Part shown: piece after piece, positions 39,550 to 50,415 of the stretch
How positions within the stretch are numbered: position 1 is the stretch's first letter
Layout: each line of letters begins with the position of its first letter
Assembly (NCBI GenBank): GCA_041504365.1
Contig: CP167917.1
Coordinates: forward strand, 1,364,001-1,428,000
Reading direction: 5' to 3'
Source: Dryocola sp. LX212
GTDB taxonomy: Bacteria; Pseudomonadota; Gammaproteobacteria; Enterobacterales; Enterobacteriaceae
Length of the DNA stretch: 64,000 nucleotides
Notes under the pieces: generated by a model
What the model was told of the DNA's origin: nothing
The model's input: the letters and a program-made list of their open reading frames with translations, nothing else
Databases searched by the model: none
Made by a program: the position numbers and the translations under genes

Positions 39550-40326
39550 ATGGCTAAGCAGTGGGTACGTCTCGCTTTGGGCGCAGCATTGAGCGTCAGT
39601 CTTGCCGGTCAGGCAGCTGCTGATAACAGCAAAATTACCGTTTTCGCCGCCGCATCGCTGACAAACGCGATGCAGGATATTGCCACCCAGTATCAGAAAG
39701 GCAAGAATGTTAAGGTGGCCTCTTCCTTCGCCTCTTCTTCCACCCTTGCGCGCCAGATAGAAGCGGGCGCGCCTGCGGATCTTTTTATCTCTGCCGATCA
39801 GAAATGGATGGACTACGCGGTCAGCAAAGACGCCATTAAAACCGACAGCCGTGAAACGCTGCTTGGCAATAGCCTGGTTGTTGTCGCACCGAAAGACAGC
39901 AAGGTGGGCGATGTAGACATCAACGCCAAAACTGACTGGGCCGCACTGCTGAAGGGGGGGAGACTGGCGGTGGGCGATCCTGACCACGTTCCTGCCGGGA
40001 TTTACGCTAAAGAAGCGCTGCAAAAACTGGGGGCCTGGGATACGCTATCAACGAAACTCGCTCCTGCTGAAGACGTGCGCGGCGCGCTGGCGCTGGTGGA
40101 GCGCGATGAGGCGCCGCTGGGTATTGTCTACGGCTCGGATGCCGTTGCCAGCAAAGGCGTGAAGGTCACAGGAACCTTCCCGGAAGACTCCCATAAGAAA
40201 GTGGAATACCCTATCGCCATTGTTAAAGGCCACGATAACCCAACCGTTACCGCGTTCTATGGCTACCTGAAAGGACCGGAAGCGGCTGCAATCTTCCAAC
40301 GTTACGGATTCACGACTAAACAATGA
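39550..40326 (+). CDS. modA: Molybdate ABC transporter, binding protein
   Basis: Periplasmic molybdate/tungstate-binding protein. It has 258 residues (E. coli 257), with a Sec signal ending at QAAA-DNSKI. The ligand-binding AASLTNAMQDI and FASSSTLARQIEAGAPADLF segments are characteristic of the ModA family. The stop overlaps modB by 4 bp. Confidence 0.97.
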   Translation: MAKQWVRLALGAALSVSLAGQAAADNSKITVFAAASLTNAMQDIATQYQKGKNVKVASSFASSSTLARQIEAGAPADLFISADQKWMDYAVSKDAIKTDSRETLLGNSLVVVAPKDSKVGDVDINAKTDWAALLKGGRLAVGDPDHVPAGIYAKEALQKLGAWDTLSTKLAPAEDVRGALALVERDEAPLGIVYGSDAVASKGVKVTGTFPEDSHKKVEYPIAIVKGHDNPTVTAFYGYLKGPEAAAIFQRYGFTTKQ

Positions 40327-41015
40327 TATTGACCGATCCCGAATGGCAGGCGCTGCTGCTGAGCCTGAAAGTCTCCACCCTGGCGGTGCTGTTTAGCCTT
40401 CCTTTTGGGATCTTCTTTGCCTGGGTGCTGGTGCGATGTCGCTTCCCGGGCAAGGCCCTGCTCGACAGTATTATTCATCTTCCCCTTGTGCTGCCCCCCG
40501 TCGTGGTGGGCTATCTGCTGCTGGTTGCCATGGGTCGCCGCGGCTTTCTTGGGGCATGGATTTACGACGTGTTTGGCATTATCTTCGCGTTCAGCTGGCG
40601 GGGGGCCGTGCTGGCCGCCGCCGTGATGTCCTTTCCGCTGATGGTGCGGGCGATCCGCCTGGCGCTGGAAGGGGTGGATATCAAACTAGAACAGGCCGCC
40701 CGTACGCTGGGGGCCGGGCGCTGGCGCGTATTCTGCACAATTACCCTGCCGCTCACCTTACCGGGCATTATCGCCGGGACGGTGTTGGCCTTTGCCCGCT
40801 CGCTGGGCGAGTTCGGTGCCACTATTACCTTCGTTTCCAACATTCCGGGGGAAACGCGCACCCTTCCTTCGGCGATGTACACCCTGATTCAGACGCCGGG
40901 CGGCGAGAGTGCGGCCGCAAGGCTGTGCGTTATCTCCATTGTGCTGGCAATGGTTTCCCTGCTGGTGGCCGAATGGCTGGCGCGCCAGAGTCGCAAACGG
41001 ATAGGGACTGAGTAA
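40323..41015 (+). CDS. modB: Molybdate ABC transporter, permease
   Basis: Inner-membrane channel subunit of ModABC. It has 230 residues with five helices. The EAA loop contacting ModC is visible as [21 protein letters not shown] (around residue 120-140). It begins within the modA stop (ATGA overlap), and its TAATG stop overlaps the modC start by one base. Confidence 0.97.
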   Translation: MILTDPEWQALLLSLKVSTLAVLFSLPFGIFFAWVLVRCRFPGKALLDSIIHLPLVLPPVVVGYLLLVAMGRRGFLGAWIYDVFGIIFAFSWRGAVLAAAVMSFPLMVRAIRLALEGVDIKLEQAARTLGAGRWRVFCTITLPLTLPGIIAGTVLAFARSLGEFGATITFVSNIPGETRTLPSAMYTLIQTPGGESAAARLCVISIVLAMVSLLVAEWLARQSRKRIGTE

Positions 41016-42073
41016 TGCTGGAGCTTAATTTTGTGCAGACGCTGGGCGACCACCGGCTGGCAATCAACGAAACGCTGCCGGGGCAGGGCATTACGGCTGT
41101 GTTCGGGGTATCGGGCGCGGGAAAAACGTCGTTGATCAACGCGATAAGCGGACTGACGCGGCCGGAGCAGGGAAAGATTGTGCTCAACGACCGGGTGCTT
41201 AGCGACGCGGAGAATAAACGTTTTCTCGCCCCTGAAAAGCGCCGCATTGGCTATGTTTTCCAGGATGCGCGCCTGTTCCCGCACTACAAAGTTCGCGGCA
41301 ATCTGAAATATGGCATGGTGAAAAGCGCGTCAGACCAGTTCGATAAGCTGGTGGCGCTGCTCGGCATTGAAGAGTTGTTAGACCGCCTCCCGTGGAGCCT
41401 GTCCGGGGGCGAGAAGCAGCGCGTGGCTATCGGGCGGGCGCTGTTGACCTCGCCGGAGCTGCTGCTGCTGGACGAACCGCTGGCCTCGCTGGACATCCCC
41501 CGCAAGCGCGAACTGCTGCCGTACCTGCAGCGGCTTGCCCGGGAAATAAATATTCCGATGCTTTATGTCAGCCACTCGCTGGAAGAGATCCTCCATCTGG
41601 CGGACAAGGTGCTGGTGCTGGACGGCGGCGAGGTGAAAGCCTTCGGCAATCTGGAAGAGGTGTGGGGCAGCAGCGTGATGCACCCCTGGCTGCCAAAAGA
41701 ACAGCAAAGTAGCGTGCTGAAGGTAACGGTGCTTGAGCATCACCCGCACTACGCGATGACCGCGCTGGCGCTGGGCGATCAGCACCTCTGGGTCAACAGG
41801 CTGGATAAGCCGCTGCAGGCCCCGCTGCGTATCCGCATTCAGGCATCAGACGTTTCGCTGATCCTTCAGCCCCCGGTTAACAGCAGCATCCGTAACGTGC
41901 TGCGCGCGAAGGTCGCGCAGTGTTACGACGATGAAGGGCAGGTTGAGGTGCAGCTTGAAGTGGGTGGCAGAACGCTGTGGGCGCGCATCAGTCCCTGGGC
42001 GCGGGATGAGCTGGCCATTAAACCCGGACAGTGGCTCTACGCACAGGTCAAAAGCGTGTCGATAACGACCTGA
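41015..42073 (+). CDS. modC: Molybdate ABC transporter, ATP-binding protein
   Basis: ATPase driving molybdate import. It has 352 residues, as in E. coli. Walker A is [11 protein letters not shown] (about residue 30), the signature is [15 protein letters not shown], Walker B is [12 protein letters not shown], and the switch histidine is in YVSHSLEE. The C-terminal Mop domain (about 290-350) allows regulatory molybdate binding. It ends 56 bp before the convergent ybhA, separated by a REP element. Confidence 0.98.
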   Translation: MLELNFVQTLGDHRLAINETLPGQGITAVFGVSGAGKTSLINAISGLTRPEQGKIVLNDRVLSDAENKRFLAPEKRRIGYVFQDARLFPHYKVRGNLKYGMVKSASDQFDKLVALLGIEELLDRLPWSLSGGEKQRVAIGRALLTSPELLLLDEPLASLDIPRKRELLPYLQRLAREINIPMLYVSHSLEEILHLADKVLVLDGGEVKAFGNLEEVWGSSVMHPWLPKEQQSSVLKVTVLEHHPHYAMTALALGDQHLWVNRLDKPLQAPLRIRIQASDVSLILQPPVNSSIRNVLRAKVAQCYDDEGQVEVQLEVGGRTLWARISPWARDELAIKPGQWLYAQVKSVSITT

Positions 42074-42080
42074 CAGATTC

Positions 42081-42118
42081 GGGCATTAGCTGGGTGGATA
42101 AGTGCAGCGTCATCCACC
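42081..42118. repeat. REP element between modC and ybhA
   Basis: GGTGGAT (around 42093) pairs with ATCCACC (42112-42118) in a REP-type palindrome with an AGTGCAGCGTC spacer. It sits in the 56-bp gap of a convergent gene pair, the usual REP setting. Confidence 0.7.
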
Positions 42119-42129
42119 GTTTATTGCAG

Positions 42130-42948
42130 CTAAATTAAATGCTTATAAATCGTCCCGGCGATGCCCGCTTCAAGGTTTGTACCAATTACCAGGTCAGCGC
42201 GGGCCTTAATGGCCTCGTCGGCGTTGCCCATCGCGACGCCCAGACCTGCGGCCTCGAGCATGCTCAAATCGTTAAAGTTATCGCCAAACGCGATGACCTG
42301 CTCCATAGACAGCCCTTCGGACTCCACCCACTGCGCCAGGCGTTTGCCTTTGCTGTTCCCGCGCTGCGCCACGTCGACCTGATCGTGCCACGACCATTCA
42401 CACGCTAATCCCAGCTGCTCTTCGACCGAGCGGGCGAAATTTTGCAGCTTCGGAATAGCTTCATCGGTCAGCGCAAATTTCCAGATGGCGTCCACTTCAT
42501 GTGCGGCTTCACGCAGGGAATTCACATGGCGGAACACCGGGCGCTGGGCTTCCGGCAGAGACCGGGCCCAGTTTTCGGTACGAGTAACGTGGCCCGTCGG
42601 GCGCTGATAGAGCATCGCGTTATCGACGTACATCAGCCCGTGAACGTCATGCGCATCGAGTAAATCAATGAGCTGCGTCGCCTGCGCTGGCTGCAACGGA
42701 TCGGCAGTCAGCACCTTTTTTGCATGATAATCATACAAATAGGTGCCATTACAGCAAATTGCAGGTGTATCTAAAGCCAGTGCCTGATAAAAAGGATGGA
42801 TGGCAACGTGATGGCGACCGGTCACGATGACCACTTTGTAGCCCGATTCGCGGGCGCGCTCGAGCGCCGCCAGCGACTCCGGCAGAATGGTTTTTTGCGG
42901 CGTCAGGAGGGTGCCGTCCAGATCCAGGGCGATTACTCGATAAGTCAT
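42130..42948 (-). CDS. ybhA: Pyridoxal phosphate phosphatase YbhA (HAD family)
   Basis: HAD superfamily Cof-type phosphatase; the E. coli homologue removes phosphate from pyridoxal 5'-phosphate and other sugar phosphates. It has 272 residues, the E. coli length. The HAD motifs are VIALDLDGTLL (catalytic aspartates near residue 9), IVTGRHH, a lysine in the later SKGKRLAQW segment, and VIAFGDNFNDLSML. The cap is type C2B. It is convergent with modC and divergent from pgl. Confidence 0.93.
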   Translation of the reverse strand: MTYRVIALDLDGTLLTPQKTILPESLAALERARESGYKVVIVTGRHHVAIHPFYQALALDTPAICCNGTYLYDYHAKKVLTADPLQPAQATQLIDLLDAHDVHGLMYVDNAMLYQRPTGHVTRTENWARSLPEAQRPVFRHVNSLREAAHEVDAIWKFALTDEAIPKLQNFARSVEEQLGLACEWSWHDQVDVAQRGNSKGKRLAQWVESEGLSMEQVIAFGDNFNDLSMLEAAGLGVAMGNADEAIKARADLVIGTNLEAGIAGTIYKHLI

Positions 42949-43089
42949 TTGTTATTCCAGTCAAATTCAAGCCGTAAGGTCTAAGCCGATGGTACACCGC
43001 CTGGCGCATTGTGCAAAATTGTGACCCAGAGCGGCAAAACGGACTACCCTTGTGACTATTACTCAAGACGTTGGGAGGAACGAGATTTC

Positions 43090-44088
43090 ATGAAACAAAC
43101 AGTCTATACCGCCAGCCCCGAAAGCCAGCAAATCCATGTCTGGTCTTTGAATTCACAGGGCGAGCTGACGCTTGTTCAGGTGGTGGATGCCCCAGGCCAG
43201 GTCCAGCCGATGGTAATCAGCCCCGATAAGCGCTTCCTGTATGTTGGCGTACGCCCTGACTTCCGGGTGATTGCCTATCGTATCGCGCCGGACGATGGCC
43301 GCCTGAGCGAAGCTGGTGCCTCAGCGCTGCCGGGTAGCCCAACGCACATCTCAACCGATCGTCAGGGTAAATTCCTGTTCAGCGCTTCTTACAACGCAGG
43401 CAGCGTCAGCGTGACCCCGCTGGGTGAGGATGGCCTGCCGGGTAATGTCGTGTATCAGGCTGAAGGGCTGGAAGGCTGCCACTCGGCGAACATCTCGCCG
43501 GACAACCGCACGCTATGGGTGCCCGCGCTGAAACAGGATCGTATCTGCCTGTTTACGCTGTCTGACGACGGCGCGCTGAGGGCGCAAACCCCGGCAGAAG
43601 TGACTACCGTTGAAGGGGCCGGACCGCGCCATATGGCGTTCCATCCTAACCAGCAATATGCGTACTGCGTGAATGAGCTGAACAGCTCGGTAGACGTGTG
43701 GGAACTGAAAGATCCTAACGGCAAAATCGAATGCGTGCAGACGCTGGACATCATGCCGCCGGACTTTGCGGACACACGCTGGGCGGCCGATATCCATATT
43801 ACCCCGGACGGGCGTCACCTCTATACCTGTGACCGTACCGCCAGCGTCATCACCGTATTCAGCGTTTCCGAGGACGGCAGCGTACTGGCTATCGAAGGCT
43901 ACCAGCCGACGGAAACCCAGCCGCGCGGCTTCAACGTCGATCACAGTGGGAAATACCTGATTGCCGCAGGCCAGAAATCCCACCATATCGCGGTGTACGA
44001 GATTAAAGGCGTGCAGGGGCTGCTGGAAGAGAAGGGGCGCTATGCGGTTGGCCAGGGCCCGATGTGGGTTGTGGTTAACGCCCACTAA
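43090..44088 (+). CDS. pgl: 6-phosphogluconolactonase
   Basis: Hydrolyses 6-phosphogluconolactone in the oxidative pentose phosphate pathway; a seven-bladed propeller enzyme of the YbhE type. ATG 43090 ([18 protein letters not shown]) gives 332 residues (E. coli 331); the upstream open frame to 43009 is not supported. Conserved segments include [35 protein letters not shown] and [16 protein letters not shown] precedes the start. A bidirectional terminator separates it from ybhC. Confidence 0.96.
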   Translation: MKQTVYTASPESQQIHVWSLNSQGELTLVQVVDAPGQVQPMVISPDKRFLYVGVRPDFRVIAYRIAPDDGRLSEAGASALPGSPTHISTDRQGKFLFSASYNAGSVSVTPLGEDGLPGNVVYQAEGLEGCHSANISPDNRTLWVPALKQDRICLFTLSDDGALRAQTPAEVTTVEGAGPRHMAFHPNQQYAYCVNELNSSVDVWELKDPNGKIECVQTLDIMPPDFADTRWAADIHITPDGRHLYTCDRTASVITVFSVSEDGSVLAIEGYQPTETQPRGFNVDHSGKYLIAAGQKSHHIAVYEIKGVQGLLEEKGRYAVGQGPMWVVVNAH

Positions 44089-44104
44089 CCGCGGGAAAGA
44101 GTAT

Positions 44105-44136
44105 AAAAAAACCTCGCGTCTGCGAGGTTTTTATTT
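44105..44136. terminator. Bidirectional terminator between pgl and ybhC
   Basis: AAACCTCGC (44109-44117), loop GTCT, GCGAGGTTT (44122-44130), with an A-run before and TTATTTTT after, so it can act in both directions. Confidence 0.9.
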
Positions 44137-44153
44137 TTCAGGAAGCGGTGAAA

Positions 44154-45452
44154 TTATTCACTGACAACCTTGCTGCCCGCGCCGCGGTTGTTGTACTCCC
44201 ACAGGCGGTTAGCAGCAGTATCATTCAGATCGCGCTGCATCTCGCCTTTCTCGCCTTTGGTACCAACGTTGCCAGCAAACGGACGCTTCGATCCCAGCGC
44301 ATCGCCCCACGGCTTAGCCGAGTTGAAGCCTTCGTTGAGCGCGCTGTCACGGATGACAACCTGGCCGTTAGAAGTCTGCCCGGCGGTATAGCCGTTTTCA
44401 GACGCTTCCAGATCCCAGGCGCGACCCAGCTGTGCGGTGTTATCGCCAGCAGCGGTAAAGCGGCTATTGATAGCAAGGAAGCCGTAGAACATGTTCGGCA
44501 GGGTAGCCGGGGCAAAAACGGAGCCTTCTTTCGTGCGGGTATCGACCAGGCGGAATTCAGTGTTATCGAACACCACGGCGCCGCGACCGGCAACCACATC
44601 CACATCGCCTTCGATGTAGCTGTTAGTGACCTGAGTGCGGGTCTGGCGGTTCGCTAACATGCGGTTCTGCACGTCGCTGTTGGTCACGAAGAAGGTATTC
44701 TGGCGGCCCAGCAGGTGCACATTGTTCAGCTGAACTTTGTCGCCGTCCGTACGCAGCGCAACGGCCTGATGGTTTGTTGCGTCAACGCTATCGCCCAGGG
44801 TGTTTGCGATGGTCAGGTTCTGCAGTTGCAAACCGCTGTTCTGGGACCAGACGACGGCGGAACACATCACGCCAACGGTCGCGGCACGGCGGCTCAGGCA
44901 GTTATCAAACATATACCAGGCTGGTTTACCCGGCATATATTTGCCCGAAGGGTTCACGGTGCGGCGCCAGGTTGCAACATCAATTTCAGAATCCAGAGGC
45001 TGGACGATTTTTACGTCTGCAGCGTCGTCGGTGGTGCCATACAGCGTCACGCTACCGGAAGAAGCCGGGATATAAACGGTACCCGCATACTCGCCCGGCT
45101 GAATGGCGATGTACTGACGCGAGCTGCTGTGTTTCGCAATCGCCGCGTCAACCGCTGCCTGAATTGAGGTATGGGTCACGCCCTCGCCGCCCGCAGCGCC
45201 GACCACGAAATCAGGCTGCTGAGGAAGACGGATAGAAGAAGGTGCCCACGGCGCTTCGTCTTTATTCATCGAAGAGAAATAGCGTGCCGGTACAAAGTTC
45301 TGCGCTTCATCCGCGGACAGGATCGGACGGGACTGGGTGCCCGGAGCTTCCTGGGTGGACGGACGGTCTTCCGGTGGCGTTGAGCTACAGGCGCTCAATG
45401 CAACGGCAAATGCGAGCGCGGCGGCCCGACGAGTAACCGATAGTGTGTTCAA
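44154..45452 (-). CDS. ybhC: Pectinesterase-family outer membrane lipoprotein YbhC
   Basis: Lipoprotein of the pectin methylesterase family (beta-helix fold); in E. coli YbhC its true substrate is unclear and an acyl-CoA thioesterase role has been suggested. It has 432 residues (E. coli 427). The lipobox is LSAC at about residue 21 (AVALSACSSTPPE). Pectinesterase signatures are present: GVTHTSIQAAVDAAI, GRQNTFFV and SYIEGDVDVVAGRGAVVFDN with the catalytic aspartates. It is transcribed alone, convergent with pgl. Confidence 0.92.
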   Translation of the reverse strand: MNTLSVTRRAAALAFAVALSACSSTPPEDRPSTQEAPGTQSRPILSADEAQNFVPARYFSSMNKDEAPWAPSSIRLPQQPDFVVGAAGGEGVTHTSIQAAVDAAIAKHSSSRQYIAIQPGEYAGTVYIPASSGSVTLYGTTDDAADVKIVQPLDSEIDVATWRRTVNPSGKYMPGKPAWYMFDNCLSRRAATVGVMCSAVVWSQNSGLQLQNLTIANTLGDSVDATNHQAVALRTDGDKVQLNNVHLLGRQNTFFVTNSDVQNRMLANRQTRTQVTNSYIEGDVDVVAGRGAVVFDNTEFRLVDTRTKEGSVFAPATLPNMFYGFLAINSRFTAAGDNTAQLGRAWDLEASENGYTAGQTSNGQVVIRDSALNEGFNSAKPWGDALGSKRPFAGNVGTKGEKGEMQRDLNDTAANRLWEYNNRGAGSKVVSE

Positions 45453-45564
45453 GGTTGCTCCTTGCTGTGAAAGGGTAAAAAGGGGATGCCAAAGGCCTGC
45501 ATTTTTATACTAAGTTGAGCGATACGGGAAGCCGATTTATACAATCGGCCTCATAAAGACGGGG

Positions 45565-46041
45565 TTAGCTGAACATGGCGGTGATGGAGGCGCTGGCTAA
45601 CGCGTGGAAATGGACGTTAAAGCCCACCATTGCGCCTGATGCATTTTCATCCACCTCAAGCTTTTCAACCTCCAGAGCGTGAACGGTGAAAATATAGCGG
45701 TGGGTCTCGCCTTTTGGCGGCGCGGCGCCGCCGTAACCCGCTTTGCCAAAGTCGGTACGGGTCTGAACGGCGGGCTCCGGTAACTCGACAAGATCCGAAC
45801 CTGACCCCTGTGGCAGCACGCGAGTATCGGCAGGCAGGTTCGCAACTACCCAGTGCCACCAGCCTGAGCCGGTAGGCGCATCCGGGTCATAGCAGGTAAC
45901 CACAAAGCTTTTGGTTCCCGCTGGTACATCATCCCAAGCCAGATGGGGGGAAATATTATCCCCCTCGTAGCCCATGCCGTTGAACACATGGCGGGCAGGG
46001 AGTTTTTCGCCCTCTTTGATGTCCTGACTGATCAGTTTCAT
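45565..46041 (-). CDS. ybhB: PEBP/Raf kinase inhibitor family protein YbhB
   Basis: Phosphatidylethanolamine-binding-protein-family member of 158 residues, cytoplasmic, with no known enzymatic role. Family motifs are visible: VVTCYDPDAPTGSGWWHWVV and the GAAPPKGETHRYIFTVHAL segment. Length equals E. coli YbhB. It follows bioA by 64 bp on the same strand, so it may be the second gene of the bioA transcript, as in E. coli. Confidence 0.94.
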   Translation of the reverse strand: MKLISQDIKEGEKLPARHVFNGMGYEGDNISPHLAWDDVPAGTKSFVVTCYDPDAPTGSGWWHWVVANLPADTRVLPQGSGSDLVELPEPAVQTRTDFGKAGYGGAAPPKGETHRYIFTVHALEVEKLEVDENASGAMVGFNVHFHALASASITAMFS

Positions 46042-46105
46042 AAACCGCTCCTTGCAAGTTAAAGATCCACCAAGTGTAGTGTATCCGGGCGGGGGATGCA
46101 GGCGG

Positions 46106-47395
46106 TTAGCGTCTGAAAAAATCCGGGTTTTTCACGGCAGCGGACACCGCCGCTATGAGCTTAGCAAGCTGTTCAGACGCGATAACGTAAGGCGGCATCA
46201 GATAAATCAGCTTGCCGAACGGGCGGATCCACACGCCCTGTTCGACGAAGAACGCCTGGAGTGCGGCCATATCCACAGGATGATGCATCTCCACAACGCC
46301 AATGGCTCCCAACACGCGAACATCTGCAACCAGCCCGCACTCCTGCAAAGGTTTTAACCCGGAATTTAACTGCTCCTCGATGACCTGGACATGGTCCTGC
46401 CAGCAGCTCTCGTCTAACAGGGCGAGACTTTCCGCAGCGACAGCGCACGCCAACGGATTGCCCATAAAAGTCGGGCCGTGCATGAAACAGCCCGCCTCGC
46501 CGTCACTGATGGTTTCCGCAACTTCGCGGGTTGCGAGAGTAGCCGACAGCGTCATTGTACCGCCCGTCAGCGCTTTGCCCAGGCACATAATATCCGGCGA
46601 AATACCAGCATGATCGCAGGCGAAAAGTTTGCCGGTGCGGCCAAAGCCGGTTGCGATTTCATCGGCAATCAGCAGGATGCCCTCACGGTCACACATTTTG
46701 CGGATGCGACGCAGCCATTCCGGATGATAGAAACGCATGCCGCCAGCCCCCTGCACGATAGGTTCAAGGATCACGGCGGCGATTTCCTGACGGTGGGCGG
46801 CCATCAGGCGCGCAAACGGCACGATATCCATCTCATCCCAGTCATCTTCAAAGCCGCACTGCGGAGCCGGGGCGAACAGGTGCTCGGGTAAATATCCCTG
46901 CCAGAGGCGGTGCATGGAGTTATCCGGATCGCAGACGGACATTGCGCCGAAGGTATCGCCGTGGTAGCCGTGGCGGAAGGTCAGAAAACGTTGACGAGGT
47001 TCGCCTTTGGCATGCCAGTACTGCAGCGCCATTTTCATCGCCACCTCAACGGCCACCGAACCCGAGTCGGCCAGGAATACGCATTCAAGCGGCTCCGGCG
47101 TTATGGCGACAAGCTTCTGGCACAGCGCCACCGCAGGGGGATGGGTGATGCCGCCAAACATGACGTGGGACATCTGGTCAATCTGCGTTTTCATCGCCTG
47201 GTTCAGGCGCGGATGGTTATAGCCGTGAATCGCAGCCCACCACGATGACATACCGTCCACCAGCTGCCTGCCATCTGCAAGCTGCAGCTCACAGCCAGCA
47301 GCTGAAACTACCGGGTAGACCGGTAGCGGGCGCGTCATGGACGTGTAGGGATGCCAGATATGTTGTTGGTCGAATGTTAAATCAGCAGGCGTCAT
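46106..47395 (-). CDS. bioA: Adenosylmethionine-8-amino-7-oxononanoate transaminase
   Basis: PLP enzyme using S-adenosylmethionine as amino donor to make 7,8-diaminononanoate. ATG 47395 ([20 protein letters not shown]) gives 429 residues, as in E. coli; a start 10 codons further upstream would lie inside the operator. The PLP lysine is in [11 protein letters not shown] (near residue 274). HGYHGDTFG and [11 protein letters not shown] are also visible. It is transcribed away from bioB from the shared bio control region. Confidence 0.97.
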   Translation of the reverse strand: MTPADLTFDQQHIWHPYTSMTRPLPVYPVVSAAGCELQLADGRQLVDGMSSWWAAIHGYNHPRLNQAMKTQIDQMSHVMFGGITHPPAVALCQKLVAITPEPLECVFLADSGSVAVEVAMKMALQYWHAKGEPRQRFLTFRHGYHGDTFGAMSVCDPDNSMHRLWQGYLPEHLFAPAPQCGFEDDWDEMDIVPFARLMAAHRQEIAAVILEPIVQGAGGMRFYHPEWLRRIRKMCDREGILLIADEIATGFGRTGKLFACDHAGISPDIMCLGKALTGGTMTLSATLATREVAETISDGEAGCFMHGPTFMGNPLACAVAAESLALLDESCWQDHVQVIEEQLNSGLKPLQECGLVADVRVLGAIGVVEMHHPVDMAALQAFFVEQGVWIRPFGKLIYLMPPYVIASEQLAKLIAAVSAAVKNPDFFRR

Positions 47396-47402
47396 AGGGT
47401 GA

Positions 47403-47438
47403 CTTGTAAACCATTTTAAAAACATTTAGGTTTACAAG
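47403..47438. promoter_or_regulatory. BirA operator of the divergent bio operons
   Basis: A long imperfect palindrome with perfect end halves CTTGTAAACC (47403-47412) and GGTTTACAAG (47429-47438). This is the classical bio operator bound by BirA-biotinoyl-AMP, blocking both the leftward (bioA) and rightward (bioBFCD) promoters at once. Confidence 0.95.
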
Positions 47439-47484
47439 TATAACGTCAATCAACGGCTAACAACACCCCTTTTGGAGACGCCCC

Positions 47485-48525
47485 ATGGCTCACCACGCTC
47501 GCTGGTCAATGTCGCAGGTCACTGCTTTATTTGAAAAACCTTTGCTGGATCTGCTTTTCGAAGCGCAGCAAATCCACCGTCAGCACTTCGATCCCCGGCA
47601 CGTGCAGGTCAGCACGCTACTGTCGATTAAAACCGGCGCCTGCCCGGAAGACTGCAAATATTGCCCGCAGAGCGCGCGCTATAAAACCGGGCTGGAGTCG
47701 GAGCGCCTGATGGAGGTTGAACAGGTTCTGGACGCCGCTCGCAAAGCCCGCAACGCTGGCTCCACCCGCTTTTGTATGGGCGCGGCATGGAAGAACCCGA
47801 ACGATCGGGACATGCCCTATCTGGAGCAGATGGTGCAGGGCGTCCGTGAAATGGGGATGGAAACCTGCATGACGCTGGGCACGTTAACCGATGCCCAGGC
47901 GCAGCGGCTGGCGGCGGCAGGGCTGGATTACTACAACCATAACCTGGACACCTCGCCGGAATTTTACGGCAACATCATTACCACGCGCACCTACCAGGAG
48001 CGTCTGGATACGCTGGGTAAAGTACGCGATGCGGGTATCAAAGTGTGCTCCGGCGGGATTGTCGGCCTGGGTGAAACGGTCAAAGACCGGGCGGGTCTGC
48101 TGCTCCAGCTGGCGAACCTGCCTACGCCGCCGGAAAGCGTGCCGATCAACATGCTGGTGAAAGTGAAGGGCACGCCGCTTGCGGATAACGACGACGTGGA
48201 TGCCTTTGATTTTATTCGTACCATTGCGATTGCGCGCATCATGATGCCAGCTTCCTTTGTGCGCCTTTCGGCAGGGCGCGAGCAGATGAGCGAGCAGACT
48301 CAGGCGATGTGCTTTATGGCGGGCGCAAATTCCATCTTCTACGGCTGCAAGCTGCTCACCACGCCTAATCCGGAAGAGGACAAAGACGTTCAGCTGTTCC
48401 GCAAGCTGGGACTGAATCCGCAGCAGACGACCACGGAAGCAGGGGATAACGAACAGCAGCAGCAGCTGGCCGCTCAGCTGCTCAACGCCGACACCGACAA
48501 GTATTACAACGCGGCGGCGATATGA
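47485..48525 (+). CDS. bioB: Biotin synthase
   Basis: Radical SAM enzyme inserting sulfur into dethiobiotin. It has 346 residues, as in E. coli. The radical SAM cluster motif is CPEDCKYC (near residue 53-60). The [2Fe-2S] cysteines lie in [16 protein letters not shown] and the RFCMGAAW segment, with the arginine ligand in SFVRLSAGR. The stop overlaps bioF by 4 bp (ATGA). Confidence 0.98.
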   Translation: MAHHARWSMSQVTALFEKPLLDLLFEAQQIHRQHFDPRHVQVSTLLSIKTGACPEDCKYCPQSARYKTGLESERLMEVEQVLDAARKARNAGSTRFCMGAAWKNPNDRDMPYLEQMVQGVREMGMETCMTLGTLTDAQAQRLAAAGLDYYNHNLDTSPEFYGNIITTRTYQERLDTLGKVRDAGIKVCSGGIVGLGETVKDRAGLLLQLANLPTPPESVPINMLVKVKGTPLADNDDVDAFDFIRTIAIARIMMPASFVRLSAGREQMSEQTQAMCFMAGANSIFYGCKLLTTPNPEEDKDVQLFRKLGLNPQQTTTEAGDNEQQQQLAAQLLNADTDKYYNAAAI

Positions 48526-49676
48526 GCTGGCAGGTCAGAGTTGAGCAGGCGCTTGCCGACCGGCGGGCCAGCGACAGTTTCCGCACCAGACAGGTTAACG
48601 AGCGTGGAATCGGACGCTTTTTAGTCGCGAATGGGATGCGGCATCTCAACTTTTCCAGCAATGATTATCTGGGCCTCAGCCAGCATCCGGAAATTATCCG
48701 CGCCTGGCAAACGGGCGCGGAGAAATACGGGGTAGGCAGCGGCGGCTCCGGGCACGTAACGGGTTACAGCACTCCGCATTACCAGCTTGAGCAGGAGCTT
48801 GCCGACTGGCTTGGCTTTTCTCGCGCGCTGCTGTTTATCTCTGGCTTTGCCGCAAACCAGGCCGTTATCACCGCGCTGGTGCAAAAGCAGGACCGAATCC
48901 TTGCGGACAGGCTCAGCCACGCCTCGCTGCTGGAAGCGGCGATGCTCAGCCCGGCGCAGCTGCGCCGGTTTGCCCATAACGACGTTCAGTCTCTCTCTCA
49001 GCTTCTCACCCTGCCTTGTGAAGGCCAAAAGCTGGTGGTCACCGAGGGTGTTTTCAGCATGGACGGCGACCAGGCTCCGCTGGAAGCTATCGCTTCAACT
49101 ACGCATAGCGTTGGCGGCTGGCTGATGGTGGATGACGCGCACGGAATCGGCGTGTTGGGTGATGAAGGGCGGGGGAGCTGTCACCACCGGCAGATCAAGC
49201 CTGACCTGCTGGTCATCACGTTCGGCAAGGCCTTTGGCATGAGCGGGGCGGCGGTCTTGTGCAATGACGATGTCGCTGATTATCTGCTGCAATTTGCCCG
49301 CCATCTCATCTACAGCACCGCTATGCCGCCTCCCCAGGCCACGGCGCTTTCAGCAGCGTTAGCCGTCATTCGCAATGGGGATGAACAGCGTTCACGTCTG
49401 CGGGAAAACATCGCGCAATTTCGGGAAGGGGCGGCGCGGCTGCCGCTCACGCTGATAGATTCCCAGACCGCCATTCAGCCGCTGATAGTTGGGGAAAATG
49501 CCCGCACGCTGGAGCTTGCAGCGGGAATGCGCGAGCGGGGTTTCTGGCTGACTGCTATTCGGCCACCGACAGTACCGAATGGCAGCGCGCGCCTGCGCGT
49601 TACGCTCACTGCCAGCCATACAAGCCGTGATATCGAAACGTTACTGGAGGCGCTTTATGACGAAACCCGTGGATAA
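48522..49676 (+). CDS. bioF: 8-amino-7-oxononanoate synthase
   Basis: PLP enzyme condensing pimeloyl-ACP and alanine. It has 384 residues, the E. coli length. The PLP lysine is in [14 protein letters not shown] (near residue 236). [20 protein letters not shown] and [11 protein letters not shown] are further family marks. It overlaps bioB by 4 bp and bioC by 20 bp. Confidence 0.97.
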   Translation: MSWQVRVEQALADRRASDSFRTRQVNERGIGRFLVANGMRHLNFSSNDYLGLSQHPEIIRAWQTGAEKYGVGSGGSGHVTGYSTPHYQLEQELADWLGFSRALLFISGFAANQAVITALVQKQDRILADRLSHASLLEAAMLSPAQLRRFAHNDVQSLSQLLTLPCEGQKLVVTEGVFSMDGDQAPLEAIASTTHSVGGWLMVDDAHGIGVLGDEGRGSCHHRQIKPDLLVITFGKAFGMSGAAVLCNDDVADYLLQFARHLIYSTAMPPPQATALSAALAVIRNGDEQRSRLRENIAQFREGAARLPLTLIDSQTAIQPLIVGENARTLELAAGMRERGFWLTAIRPPTVPNGSARLRVTLTASHTSRDIETLLEALYDETRG

Positions 49677-50415
49677 ACTCGCCGTTGCAAAGGCGTTCGG
49701 GCGCGCCGCCGCCAACTACGATAACTTTGCCGAACTCCAGCGCCTTAGCGGTAACTATCTTATCAGACGTCTGGCTGGCGTAACGGCCGCAAAAGTACTG
49801 GATGCAGGCTGTGGCACCGGCTGGTTCAGTCGTTACTGGCAGGCGCAGGGCAGCAGCGTGACGGCGCTGGATCTCTCCGCAACTATGCTCACTCAGGCCC
49901 GTGAAAATCAGGCCGCGCAGGTCTATCTTGAGGGCGACATTGAGTCGCTGCCGCTGGCTGACGAGCAGGTGGATCTTGCCTGGAGCAACCTGGCCGTGCA
50001 GTGGTGCAGTGACCTACGCAGGGGGCTGAGCGAGCTTTACCGGGTGACCCGCCCCGGGGGACGAGTTGCTTTTACCACGGTAGCAGAAGGCTCGCTGCCC
50101 GAACTGCATGCCGCATGGCAGGCGGTGGACGACCGTCCGCACGCCAACGCTTTTTTATCGCAAAGCGAAATCGAAACTGCCTGCGCAGGCTGGCGAGCAA
50201 CAGTCCATTTAGAAGAAATAACCCAGTCTTTTCCAGATGTGATGAGCGCCATGCGTACGCTGAAAGGCATAGGCGCTACGCATCTTCACGACGGGCGTAA
50301 AAACGCGCTGATGACCCGTCAGCAGCTACAGCGCCTGAGCCTTGCCTGGCCGAAGCAAAACGGCGAGTTTCCGTTAACCTGGCGGCTGGTTTCTGGAGTA
50401 ATTGAACGTGATTAA
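49657..50415 (+). CDS. bioC: Malonyl-ACP O-methyltransferase
   Basis: Methylates malonyl-ACP so that fatty acid synthesis can build the pimeloyl chain of biotin. ATG 49657 ([22 protein letters not shown]) gives 252 residues (E. coli 251); the frame extends upstream inside bioF but is not used. SAM motif I is [15 protein letters not shown] (near residue 45). ACTGGAGGC precedes the ATG within bioF. It overlaps bioD by 8 bp. Confidence 0.96.
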   Translation: MTKPVDKLAVAKAFGRAAANYDNFAELQRLSGNYLIRRLAGVTAAKVLDAGCGTGWFSRYWQAQGSSVTALDLSATMLTQARENQAAQVYLEGDIESLPLADEQVDLAWSNLAVQWCSDLRRGLSELYRVTRPGGRVAFTTVAEGSLPELHAAWQAVDDRPHANAFLSQSEIETACAGWRATVHLEEITQSFPDVMSAMRTLKGIGATHLHDGRKNALMTRQQLQRLSLAWPKQNGEFPLTWRLVSGVIERD